Source: Eutrophovita brisbanensis (GTDB taxonomy: Bacteria > Pseudomonadota > Gammaproteobacteria > Burkholderiales > Eutrophovitaceae). Taken from it: a stretch of 64,000 nucleotides of DNA. Numbering within the stretch: position 1 is the first letter of the stretch; each line of letters opens with the position of its first letter. Below the pieces are notes generated by a model. That model was given only the letters and a program-made list of their open reading frames with translations. It made no database searches and was not told where the DNA came from. The stretch covers positions 496,001-560,000 of the forward strand of contig JAYQTM010000001.1 of NCBI GenBank assembly GCA_038147395.1, given 5' to 3'. A program made the translations under genes and the position numbers. Below are positions 22,135 through 30,068 of this stretch, in pieces.

Positions 22135-22971
22135 ATGAATGATTTAAGCGAAGAGCAGCTTGCGCAATTTGAGGCAGATGGGTATCTATATTTCCCTTCG
22201 TTGTTCAAACCAGACGAAGTGAAGGCGCTCACTGACGAGCTTGAGGGTATTTTTTCGAAGGATATTGTTGCTAACGTGCGCGAGAAAAATTCTAATTCAG
22301 TTCGCACAAGTTTTGCGATACACACTTACAATTCGATTTACGCACGCCTTGCTCGTCACCCTCGAATGGTCAATCCGGTCGAGCAGATTTATGGCGAATC
22401 GGTCTATATGCACCAGTTCAAAGTGAACGCAAAAGCGGCCTTTGATGGCGATGTGTGGCAGTGGCATCAAGACTTTGGGACCTGGCATGAGGATGATCAA
22501 ATGCCAGAGCCGAGGGCGATGAATATCGCGATATTTCTCGACGACGTTAACGAGTTTAACGGCCCTTTGATGTTTATTCCGGGAAGTCATCGCACCGGGG
22601 TTGTGAAAGCGCAACACGATACTACAACGACGAGTTATCCGCTCTGGACGATTGATGGCGAGACGATCACCAAGCTTGCTAACGATGGAGGTATCGTGGC
22701 GCCGAAGGGACCAGCGGGTTCGATGCTCTTGTTTCACTCGTGTTTGGTTCATGGATCCGGACCCAATTTGTCTCCATGGCACCGCCGCACGGTCTATTTA
22801 AGCTTATGTGCGGTGTCTAATCATATCCGTCAATTTAAGCGGCCTGGGTACCTCGCGCATCGTCAATTTGACCCGATTAGCTGTTTGCCAGACGACTGTC
22901 TTCTCAACGATTACACAGTTGACTTGCCGTGGGCGGATGGTATACCTCCAGGCGAGTTGATATCCGCTTAA
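22135..22971 (+). CDS. Phytanoyl-CoA dioxygenase (PhyH) family protein
   Basis: Fe(II)/2-oxoglutarate-dependent oxygenase of about 278 residues. The facial triad is visible as HQD in WQWHQDFGTWHED near residue 115 and a distal His in LVHGSGPNLSPWHRRTVYLS near 205, where the Arg would bind 2-oxoglutarate. FNGPLMFIPGSH is a family hallmark. ATG at 22135 follows AAAGGGA. It lies 27 bp after the GntR gene and 29 bp before the oxidoreductase, so the three form an apparent operon. Ectoine hydroxylase belongs to the same superfamily, but no ectoine genes are present and the substrate is unknown. Confidence 0.88.
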   Translation: MNDLSEEQLAQFEADGYLYFPSLFKPDEVKALTDELEGIFSKDIVANVREKNSNSVRTSFAIHTYNSIYARLARHPRMVNPVEQIYGESVYMHQFKVNAKAAFDGDVWQWHQDFGTWHEDDQMPEPRAMNIAIFLDDVNEFNGPLMFIPGSHRTGVVKAQHDTTTTSYPLWTIDGETITKLANDGGIVAPKGPAGSMLLFHSCLVHGSGPNLSPWHRRTVYLSLCAVSNHIRQFKRPGYLAHRQFDPISCLPDDCLLNDYTVDLPWADGIPPGELISA

Positions 22972-23000
22972 CACCCTCATCAGTTTCTAAGGTTACTAAC

Positions 23001-24338
23001 GTGAATTTATACAAAAAACTTCTCGAGCGATCAGCTGATAAAAACCCGATTAGAGTGGCATTAATTGGAGCAGGAAAATTTGCATCAATGTATCTGGCTC
23101 AAGTGCCGAAGACACCAGGAGTGCATATTGTCGCGATTGCGGATATCAATCCACAAAATGCCCTTAACAACCTTAATCGAATCGGATGGGCGAAAGAGAA
23201 ATGCTCTGCCCAATCTATTGATGACGCGGTACGGTCTGGGGCCACGTGGCTAACTGACGATTGGATCAAAGCCATATCAGACCCGCGCATTGATATTGTT
23301 ATCGAAGCGACGGGAAACCCTCCTTCCGCGGTTGAGCACATTATTGAAGCTTTTTCGAATAAGAAACATGTCGTGAACGTCACTGTCGAGGCGGACGCCC
23401 TTTGTGGGCCGCAGTTAGCTAAACTTGCGCAGCAGCATGGCGTGATATATAGCCTTGCCTATGGGGATCAGCCTGCGTTGATTTGTGATTTAGTTGATTG
23501 GGCGCGATCAGCGGGGTTCGAAGTGGTCAGCGCGGGGAGAGGACACAAGTGGATGCCACATTTTGCCCAATCAACTCCTGACACGGTTTGGGGTCATTAT
23601 GGGCTCACTCCCGAACAAGCTGAACGAGGTGGTTTGAATCCAAAGATGTTTAACTCGTTTCTCGATGGGTCAAAGCCAGCGATCGAGAGCGTGGCGGTCT
23701 GTAACGCGACAGGGCTGCATGCCCCGATTGATGGTCTGACCTATCCAAGCGGCAGTATTGAGGACATTCCAAATTTAATGCGCCCCAAAGCGGAAGGGGG
23801 GTGCTTAACAGAGAGAGGCCAAGTCGAGGTCGTTTCTTCTCTGGATGGATCGGGTCTTCCAATTCCTTATGACATTCGGTTCGGTGTCTGGGTGGTATTT
23901 GAAGGCGATACGTCGTACATAAGAAATTGTTTTGAGGAGTATGGCGTCAAAACTGATGACAGTGGGAGATACGCATCCTTATATAAGCGTTGGCACCTTA
24001 TCGGTTTAGAGGTCGGGATTTCTGTGGCATCAGTGGGTTTGAGGTCGGAACCCACTGGCTCACCTACGGGGTTTCGTGCTGACGTTATGGCGGTCGCTAA
24101 AAAAGATTTAAACGTCAATGACGTGTTGGATGGCGAGGGTGGTTATACCGTGGTCGGCCAACTTGCGCCGGCAAAAAAGTCCTTAGGCTTGAATGCCTTA
24201 CCGCTTGGATTGGCTCACGGATTGAAACTTAAGAGTTCAATTAAAGCCGGCTCCCCTGTGACTTGGGCTGATGTAGAGTTCGATGAGGGCGCGGCTGCTG
24301 TTGATATCCGTAGGGCGATGGAGTCCGAATATCAATAA
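23001..24338 (+). CDS. NAD(P)-dependent oxidoreductase with C-terminal SAF domain
   Basis: A 445-residue homoserine-dehydrogenase-like protein. A Rossmann motif (IRVALIGAGKFASMYLAQ) near residue 17 is followed by IVIEATGNPPSAVEH and a catalytic-type domain. The end (KKDLNVNDVLDGEGGYTVVG to SPVTWADVEFDE) is a SAF domain, as in sialic-acid synthase-like and FlgA-like proteins. The longer frame from 22929 overlaps the PhyH gene. GTG at 23001 has AAGG 7 bp before it and starts just ahead of the conserved fold, so I prefer it. The reaction is unknown; the context suggests catabolism of a small hydroxylated compound under GntR control. Confidence 0.82.
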   Translation: MNLYKKLLERSADKNPIRVALIGAGKFASMYLAQVPKTPGVHIVAIADINPQNALNNLNRIGWAKEKCSAQSIDDAVRSGATWLTDDWIKAISDPRIDIVIEATGNPPSAVEHIIEAFSNKKHVVNVTVEADALCGPQLAKLAQQHGVIYSLAYGDQPALICDLVDWARSAGFEVVSAGRGHKWMPHFAQSTPDTVWGHYGLTPEQAERGGLNPKMFNSFLDGSKPAIESVAVCNATGLHAPIDGLTYPSGSIEDIPNLMRPKAEGGCLTERGQVEVVSSLDGSGLPIPYDIRFGVWVVFEGDTSYIRNCFEEYGVKTDDSGRYASLYKRWHLIGLEVGISVASVGLRSEPTGSPTGFRADVMAVAKKDLNVNDVLDGEGGYTVVGQLAPAKKSLGLNALPLGLAHGLKLKSSIKAGSPVTWADVEFDEGAAAVDIRRAMESEYQ

Positions 24339-24345
24339 TTAGCCG

Positions 24346-24780
24346 TTAGCCAAATTCTTTACAACTGCCGAAAGAAATGCGACCGACGGAGTCATCGCCC
24401 GGATAGATCCATCCCAAAGCGCTAATTCTTGAAAGTACGTATCTGAGAGTCTGTTTGTCTATTAGTAACGTTCGATCCCTGTCACGACAACGAATGAGAT
24501 TCGGCTTGGAGCCAGGGTGCATTTGACTACAGAACAAATCAGTTTTAGCGAGTGAATTGGTCTGAACGGTTTTCCAGTCCCCTCTTACCTTCAGGATGAA
24601 AGCGTCTTCTCCCAGATTTGCGAGTTCTCCGTCGTCTCGGAGTTCTCCAATCCCTTGTTCATTACAGTAAAGCGTTCTTTCGGCAAATGTTGTTGGTATA
24701 GACAACATGGTAACCACAAGCATTACCATCCACCGAGCACTCGTGTTGATGGTGGTATTACTGATTGCGTCCATCATCTT
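24346..24780 (-). CDS. Hypothetical secreted protein
   Basis: Not recognised. About 144 residues from the ATG pair near 24780, with a hydrophobic signal-peptide-like segment (MVMLVVTMLSIPTTFA) ending before ERTLYCNEQG. The mature part has four cysteines, including DLFCSQMHPG and IRCRDRDR, possibly two disulfides in the periplasm. The frame is open to 24843 and an alternative ATG at 24729 would shorten it. Its start overlaps the end of the next small secreted gene, so both are probably cotranscribed. No function is proposed. Confidence 0.55.
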   Translation of the reverse strand, partial: KMMDAISNTTINTSARWMVMLVVTMLSIPTTFAERTLYCNEQGIGELRDDGELANLGEDAFILKVRGDWKTVQTNSLAKTDLFCSQMHPGSKPNLIRCRDRDRTLLIDKQTLRYVLSRISALGWIYPGDDSVGRISFGSCKEFG

Positions 24781-24997
24781 GGTTGCTATTGCAGAGTGAT
24801 GAATTCGCAGCGTCCTCAGAGGAGCACTGAGAAGAGGTTTCATTATTTTCGCGCTCGAGTTGTTTCTCTTTTTGAGCTTTTAATTTTTCAGCATTTACAC
24901 GATCCATCTCGTAATCAATGCTGTCTTTCATTTCCGTAGCACTGACGCTTGCCGCGAATGATATTAAGTAGAGTGACAAACATAGTTTTTTCAGCAT
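24758..24997 (-). CDS. Small hypothetical secreted protein
   Basis: Not recognised. A 79-residue protein with a clear signal peptide (MLKKLCLSLYLISFAASVSA) and a short, charged mature part. That part has a lysine/glutamate-rich helix (EKLKAQKEKQLEREN) and a Cys/Ser/Asn-rich tail. ATG at 24997 has GAAGAGA upstream at normal distance; the ATG five codons earlier is less likely. It overlaps the next gene on the same strand by about 23 bp. Confidence 0.55.
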   Translation of the reverse strand: MLKKLCLSLYLISFAASVSATEMKDSIDYEMDRVNAEKLKAQKEKQLERENNETSSQCSSEDAANSSLCNSNQDDGRNQ

Positions 24998-25068
24998 TGG
25001 ATATCTCTTCATTGATTTTTAGATCATTATAATTATTACGTGCTAATAAATTACTGGGAGTATTGAAA

Positions 25069-25188
25069 ATGGATTGTGGATGCGGTAGAAGTCCAACAGG
25101 AAAGTGCATTGGTTGGCATAGCCTTTCAGAAGAGGAGTACCAAGAAAAACTGCGAGAGTATCAAACAGAAGATCAGGAACAGAAGTAA
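25069..25188 (+). CDS. Small conserved-looking cysteine protein (39 aa)
   Basis: A short gene starting at an ATG with a good ribosome binding site (GGGAG, 8 bp upstream). The product begins MDCGCGRSPTGKCIGWHSLS and continues with a charged helix (EEEYQEKLREYQTED). The CGC...C...H pattern could bind a metal. I believe similar small proteins occur in other proteobacteria but cannot verify it here. It lies 108 bp upstream of ettA on the same strand. Function unknown. Confidence 0.6.
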   Translation: MDCGCGRSPTGKCIGWHSLSEEEYQEKLREYQTEDQEQK

Positions 25189-25296
25189 CACACCACCGAT
25201 AGTGAGGATTGTTTGAATACAGGTGCTTGCAACGATAAGGTCGGTGGGTAAGGCGCCAATTTTAGGACGCTGATTTTAATAACAAGGAGTTACGTT

Positions 25297-26961
25297 ATCG
25301 CTCAATACGTTTACACAATGATGGGGGTAGGGAAAGTTGTCCCTCCTAAGAAAGAGATACTTAAGAATATCTCGTTGTCTTTTTTTCCTGGAGCGAAGAT
25401 TGGAGTGCTGGGTCTAAACGGTTCAGGTAAATCTAGTCTCCTTAAAATCATGGCTGGGCTGGATACTGAAATAGAGGGTGAGGCAGTCCCCATGCCTGGA
25501 ATCAGAATTGGGTACTTGCCTCAGGAGCCGCAACTTGACCCAGAACACTCCGTTAGGCAAGCGGTCGAGGCGGGTTTGGGTGAAGTTTTAGACGCAAAAC
25601 AAAAGCTCGATGAAATTTATGCGGCTTACGCAGAGCCCGATGCGGATTTCGATAAATTAGCAGAAGAGCAGGCTCGTTATGAGGCGATTATTGCGGCTGC
25701 AGGTTCTGATTCTGATCTCCAACTAGAAATTGCTGCTGACGCATTAAGACTACCCGAGTGGGATGCGAAGATATCGACCTTATCTGGTGGCGAAAAGCGT
25801 CGGGTCGCGATTTGCCGTCTTTTACTTTCAAAGCCCGATATGCTCTTGCTTGATGAGCCAACGAATCATCTAGACGCGGAGAGCGTTCATTGGATCGAAC
25901 AATTTCTCCAAAGATTTCCTGGAACAGTTGTCGCGGTCACTCACGATCGTTATTTCTTGGATAACGCAGCGGAGTGGATATTGGAGCTTGATCGAGGTCA
26001 TGGTATTCCCTGGCAAGGAAATTACTCGTCCTGGTTAGAGCAAAAAGAAAAGCGTCTTGAAATGGAGGAGAAGCAGGAATCAGCTCGAATAAAAACAATG
26101 AAAAAAGAGCTCGAATGGGTCCGGGCGAACCCGAAGGCTAGACAGGCAAAAAGTAAAGCGCGGTTATCGCGTTTTGAGGAACTCTCCTCTCACGATTATC
26201 AAAAGCGTAATGAGACACAAGAGATTTTCATACCAGTTGCCGAGAGACTTGGCGATAAGGTCATAGACTTTCAATCCGTATCCAAGGGTTTTGGGGAAAG
26301 ATTGTTAATCGAAAATTTATCTATGTCGATTCCAGCTGGGGCGATCGTCGGAGTCATTGGGCCAAATGGTGCAGGTAAGTCGACTTTATTTAAATTAATA
26401 ACGGGAGATGAGGCACCTGATTCGGGTGACATTACAATTGGCGAAACGGCGAGAATAGTCTCTGTTGACCAGCTCAGAGATAAACTTCCGGATGATAAAA
26501 CGGTGTGGGAGGCAGTATCTGACGGTTTAGATATTTTGACGGTCGGAAAATTTGAGATGCCGTCTAGGGCCTACCTCGGTCGCTTTAATTTCAAAGGAAG
26601 TGATCAGCAAAAGGTTGTGGGTTCACTTTCTGGCGGAGAGCGTGGTCGGTTGCATCTTGCAAAAACTTTGATCGAGGGCGGCAACGTACTTTTGTTGGAT
26701 GAGCCTTCAAATGATTTGGACGTAGAGACACTTCGTGCGTTGGAGGACGCCTTGCTGGAATTTGCTGGTTCAGTCTTGGTGATTTCGCACGATCGTTGGT
26801 TTTTAGACCGCATTGCAACTCATATCCTTGCTTTTGAAGGTGAGTCGCATGTCGAATTCTTCGCAGGGAATTATCAGGAATACGAGGAAGAAAAGAAACG
26901 GCGGCTTGGCGAAGAGGGTGCTAAACCAAAGCGTATACGATACAAATCATTGCAAGCATAG
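25297..26961 (+). CDS. ettA: Energy-dependent translational throttle protein EttA (ABC-F), apparent ATC start
   Basis: ABC-F ATPase that binds the ribosomal E site and gates the first translation steps according to ATP/ADP. It has two ABC domains with Walker A GLNGSGKSS and GPNGAGKST, signatures LSGGEKRR and LSGGERGR, and the arm/linker typical of EttA. The conserved N-terminus AQYVYTM lies upstream of the first ATG (25318). In frame before it, a codon ATC at 25297 stands exactly where homologues have ATG, 7 bp after a perfect AAGGAG (25284-25289). I therefore place the start at 25297, as either a real ATC start or a base error. The full length of 554 then matches the family. Confidence 0.88.
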   Translation: MAQYVYTMMGVGKVVPPKKEILKNISLSFFPGAKIGVLGLNGSGKSSLLKIMAGLDTEIEGEAVPMPGIRIGYLPQEPQLDPEHSVRQAVEAGLGEVLDAKQKLDEIYAAYAEPDADFDKLAEEQARYEAIIAAAGSDSDLQLEIAADALRLPEWDAKISTLSGGEKRRVAICRLLLSKPDMLLLDEPTNHLDAESVHWIEQFLQRFPGTVVAVTHDRYFLDNAAEWILELDRGHGIPWQGNYSSWLEQKEKRLEMEEKQESARIKTMKKELEWVRANPKARQAKSKARLSRFEELSSHDYQKRNETQEIFIPVAERLGDKVIDFQSVSKGFGERLLIENLSMSIPAGAIVGVIGPNGAGKSTLFKLITGDEAPDSGDITIGETARIVSVDQLRDKLPDDKTVWEAVSDGLDILTVGKFEMPSRAYLGRFNFKGSDQQKVVGSLSGGERGRLHLAKTLIEGGNVLLLDEPSNDLDVETLRALEDALLEFAGSVLVISHDRWFLDRIATHILAFEGESHVEFFAGNYQEYEEEKKRRLGEEGAKPKRIRYKSLQA

Positions 26962-27040
26962 TCGCGAGAGGGATGCTATCTCTTAAGCTAAATCCACTTT
27001 TCATTCACGTAAATTCATCGCACTAGACGACGGGAGATCG

Positions 27041-27679
27041 ATGAGCTATATCAATCTGATAAGGCGCGCTATTTTGATGGCGCTCTTGGTAAGCAGTTAT
27101 GTAAATACTAATGCGGCACAGACTGGCTTTATCGGTGATCCTGAGTTAGAGACAGTTGAAGATTCGTTCGTTGTCGAGTACAAGACCAAAAACGAGCTTA
27201 TCTATCATCAATCCAACGGTAGAGTGTGGATCGTTCCAGCAAGTAGCCTGATCGATGGAAGAGGTTTCCCTAGGCTCTACACGGACGTCTATGGACAAGC
27301 GCTTAAGTCGGAATATATCAAAAGCGCTATTTTTTACGACTACGCTGTGAAGAGTAAGCATCACCCATGGCGTGCCGCCCAAGAGATGTTGTATGAGGGA
27401 ATGCAGTTAGAGTCTGCGAGCCGAGCGGATGCGAATGTGGTGTTGATGTTACTCAGAGCGACTGGTACTCGTTGGGCTCATGATGGCCCCAACAATTGTT
27501 TCTCGAGGTGTCATGGACCCGATGCGAGACTAGAATGGAGACCAGTTGTGAATGATCGTGACGTACTCGGATTGATACAGTGGGCACATGACGACAATTT
27601 GACACTCGAGGATATCGAAGAGCGTGTCAAGACGGTGATATTAGAAGAGGGACCACATAGCTCAATTGGTATTCGATGA
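27041..27679 (+). CDS. DUF1353 family secreted protein
   Basis: A 212-residue protein with an N-terminal signal peptide (RRAILMALLVSSYVNTNAAQ). A DUF1353 domain follows: GRVWIVPASSLIDGRGFPRL, then KSAIFYDYAVKSKHHPW and AAQEMLYEGMQL. The function of the family is unknown; some members are found near phage or cell-wall genes. A C-terminal extension after about residue 130 contains NNCFSRCHGPDARLEWRP, beyond the usual domain. It is a single gene 79 bp after ettA. Confidence 0.7.
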   Translation: MSYINLIRRAILMALLVSSYVNTNAAQTGFIGDPELETVEDSFVVEYKTKNELIYHQSNGRVWIVPASSLIDGRGFPRLYTDVYGQALKSEYIKSAIFYDYAVKSKHHPWRAAQEMLYEGMQLESASRADANVVLMLLRATGTRWAHDGPNNCFSRCHGPDARLEWRPVVNDRDVLGLIQWAHDDNLTLEDIEERVKTVILEEGPHSSIGIR

Positions 27680-27787
27680 CCATAGTGACTAAAGTTTTAA
27701 TCAAATGGCGCCGAAATCGTTGTTGGCTTTTGTAATTGCATTCGTTTTTGGGGCTTTTAACCCAATTTGGTCTATGGGCCGACTCTT

Positions 27788-28705
27788 TTAATCTAATTTT
27801 GATCCGAGGGTGACTACGCCAACGCTGATGGTCAATAAAATCACTGCAATAATTTGACCTCTCTGAAGCTGTTCTTTAAATAGTCTTACGGAGATCACGT
27901 AACTGATTAAAACTTCGATGAGCGCCAGTGTTCTGACGTGGGCAATAGGCTCGATTGCCATCGCAGTGAACCAACCAACCGAAGCGCACGCGCCCGAGAT
28001 TCCGACAACTGAGGATTTCCTCCACGTAGAAAAAATACGAGTGAGAAGTCCTCGTTTGTACTTTAAAAAATACAGTGTCATCAAAACCGTTTGAAGGACT
28101 TGCGAGACGACGACGCTAAACGCGGCTGTGAGTAGGAAATCACTTCCTAAACTGATTGTCGCGCCTTTAAAACCAACGGTCGATATTGCAAATGCTGCTC
28201 CTGACGCTAACCCATACATGGCTGCGCGCGATCGTAGGTTGCCGAGAATCGAGGAAGAGCCGGATTGTTGTAGTGATAAAGTGAGTACCGAGATTGTTGC
28301 TATTGTGACCGCGAGTACTGTCGTGGCTTCAATTGATTCAGCTAAAAACACGATCCCAAATACGGTGACTTGTAGAACTTCCGTCTTAACATAAGCTGTG
28401 GCCAGCGTGAAGTGCTCTCCATCCATGGCTTTCAACATCAACGCAGTACCCATGATTTGACTGATTGATCCTACTAACAGCCATGCGAAATAGTGAAAAC
28501 TAAAAATGAAATCGGAGGGAGGTTTGATGAAAAAAAGTATCGCAAGCCAAACAAACGCGAACGGTATTGCAAAGACAAACCGAACGAAGGTCGCACCAAG
28601 CGTCCCAATCTCCCCTTGTAGCTGGCGTTGGGAGGCATTACGAGCGACCTGAGCTCCTGACGCAAACAGCGTGATCGGGATCCAGAGCCACCAAGTTCCC
28701 GTCAT
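27788..28705 (-). CDS. EamA/DMT-family transporter
   Basis: An inner-membrane protein of 305 residues with about ten hydrophobic segments and the internal duplication of drug/metabolite transporters. Conserved-looking pieces are GTLGATFVRFVFAIPFAF, ISQIMGTALMLKAMDGEHF and, in the second half, ISGACASVGWFTAMAIEP. It probably exports a small metabolite; the substrate cannot be told. It starts 18 bp after the SDR gene on the same strand, so the two are probably one operon. Confidence 0.88.
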   Translation of the reverse strand: MTGTWWLWIPITLFASGAQVARNASQRQLQGEIGTLGATFVRFVFAIPFAFVWLAILFFIKPPSDFIFSFHYFAWLLVGSISQIMGTALMLKAMDGEHFTLATAYVKTEVLQVTVFGIVFLAESIEATTVLAVTIATISVLTLSLQQSGSSSILGNLRSRAAMYGLASGAAFAISTVGFKGATISLGSDFLLTAAFSVVVSQVLQTVLMTLYFLKYKRGLLTRIFSTWRKSSVVGISGACASVGWFTAMAIEPIAHVRTLALIEVLISYVISVRLFKEQLQRGQIIAVILLTISVGVVTLGSKLD

Positions 28706-28723
28706 GCCAGCTCGAAAAGGTTT

Positions 28724-29482
28724 CTATCCTCGGCCAACGAAAGGCATTTTGGTCGCCATGATCGTCATGAATTGGACATTCGTGTCTAGGGGCAGATTGG
28801 CCATATGGAGTGCTGCAGAGGCTACTTCTTTCACGTCCATCATTGCCTCCGCCTTAATCGTTCCATCTGCTTGTGGGACTCCTTTTGCCATTTTGGCAGC
28901 TAGCTCTGTCATTGCGTTGCCAATATCAATTTGTCCGCAAGCGATATTGTATTTTCTCCCGTCAAGAGACGCTGATTTCGTAAGCCCCGTGACCGCGTGT
29001 TTTGTAGCGGTGTACGGGATTGAATTCGGGCGAGGAGCGTGTGCAGAAATAGAACCGTTATTGATGATGCGACCGCCCTGAGGTTGTTGGTCTTTCATGA
29101 TTCGAAAAGCTTCCCGAATACAAAAGAACATTCCATTAAAGTTGACATTGACGATCGTGGTCCACTGCTCGTCCGATAGATCTTCAAGTAAAACCGGTGG
29201 TGCATTCATTCCTGCGTTATTGAACAGGACATCGAGTCGTCCAAACGATATTTTGGTTTTTTCAAATAGTTCACGCACGGCGTTAGGGTCAGACACATCG
29301 GTCGGTACAGCGAGTGCATTATCTTTGTTTGGTGAAGACAAACTGACGGTCTCATTCAACGCATCTTCTCGCCTTCCTGCTAGCACCACCTTGTAATCGT
29401 TTGCTAGAAATTCTAGCGCGACTGCTCTACCAATTCCGCTTCCTGCCCCAGTTACTAGGGCTACTTTGTCGTGTCCAGACAT
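28724..29482 (-). CDS. Short-chain dehydrogenase/reductase (SDR)
   Basis: A 252-residue NAD(P)-dependent oxidoreductase of the classical SDR type. The cofactor motif TGAGSGIGRA is at residues 11-20, NNAGMNAPP near 90, and the catalytic Ser-Tyr-Lys in SISAHAPRPNSIPYTATKHA near 145-165. It likely oxidises or reduces a hydroxyl/keto group on an unknown metabolite. It forms a pair with the DMT transporter downstream and is divergent from the VOC gene. Confidence 0.92.
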   Translation of the reverse strand: MSGHDKVALVTGAGSGIGRAVALEFLANDYKVVLAGRREDALNETVSLSSPNKDNALAVPTDVSDPNAVRELFEKTKISFGRLDVLFNNAGMNAPPVLLEDLSDEQWTTIVNVNFNGMFFCIREAFRIMKDQQPQGGRIINNGSISAHAPRPNSIPYTATKHAVTGLTKSASLDGRKYNIACGQIDIGNAMTELAAKMAKGVPQADGTIKAEAMMDVKEVASAALHMANLPLDTNVQFMTIMATKMPFVGRG

Positions 29483-29599
29483 TGTTAAATTACCTCTACA
29501 ATATTGCTTAGTTTCGTTTAGGATTGCAGGACTGTATCACATGTTTTTTTGCTACCCCATCTTCACTCACTCGAAAGATTTCTGTTCTAGGCTACTTTC

Positions 29600-30034
29600 A
29601 TGGCGATAACGCAACCTTTTCACTTGGCGTTCCCTGTGCACTCCCTAGAGGAGGCACGTCGTTTTTATGGTGAGATACTTGGTTGTCCCGAGGGTAGATC
29701 GAGTCACGAATGGATCGATTTTGATTTTTATGGGCATCAGATTGTCGCCCATTTAGATGTCAATCATGCGGTAGACAAAGGTGCAAACAGGGTCGATGGT
29801 GATGATGTTCCATTAAGGCATTTCGGTGTCGTTCTAGATATGAAGAATTGGTATGAATTAGAACAAAAACTTAAAAATGCTTCTGTGGATTTTTTGATTA
29901 AACCCCGCGTTCGTTTTAAAGGTCTGGCGGGTGAGCAAGCGACGATGTTTGTGAGGGACTTTAGTGGTAATGCCTTGGAATTTAAAGCGTTTAAGGACCC
30001 ATCTATGTTGTTTGAAAAAACGCTCAACAACTGA
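29600..30034 (+). CDS. VOC family protein (glyoxalase/dioxygenase fold)
   Basis: A 144-residue single-domain vicinal-oxygen-chelate protein. The fold starts with FHLAFPVHSLEEARRFYGEI, where His8 is a likely metal ligand. HFGVVLDMKNWYELEQKL opens the second half, and FVRDFSGNALEFKAFKD carries the last ligand Glu. Members include glyoxalases, ring-cleaving dioxygenases and resistance proteins, and the reaction cannot be assigned. The next gene begins 34 bp downstream on the same strand. Confidence 0.85.
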   Translation: MAITQPFHLAFPVHSLEEARRFYGEILGCPEGRSSHEWIDFDFYGHQIVAHLDVNHAVDKGANRVDGDDVPLRHFGVVLDMKNWYELEQKLKNASVDFLIKPRVRFKGLAGEQATMFVRDFSGNALEFKAFKDPSMLFEKTLNN

Positions 30035-30068
30035 GACAATCGACCTGGATAACAAGGGAGGATGACCG

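Noticed and set aside
22929..23000. Earlier start of the SAF-domain oxidoreductase
   Set aside because: It overlaps the PhyH gene and adds residues with no similarity to the fold; the GTG at 23001 has a fitting ribosome binding site.
25193..25247. Inverted repeat CCACCGA / TCGGTGG upstream of ettA as a terminator or riboswitch
   Set aside because: The stem has only 7 bp with a loop of about 41 nt and no T-run; no known riboswitch motif was seen.
29097..29396. Plus-strand frame of 99 codons
   Set aside because: Antisense to the SDR gene with its intact cofactor motif; no sign of a separate gene.
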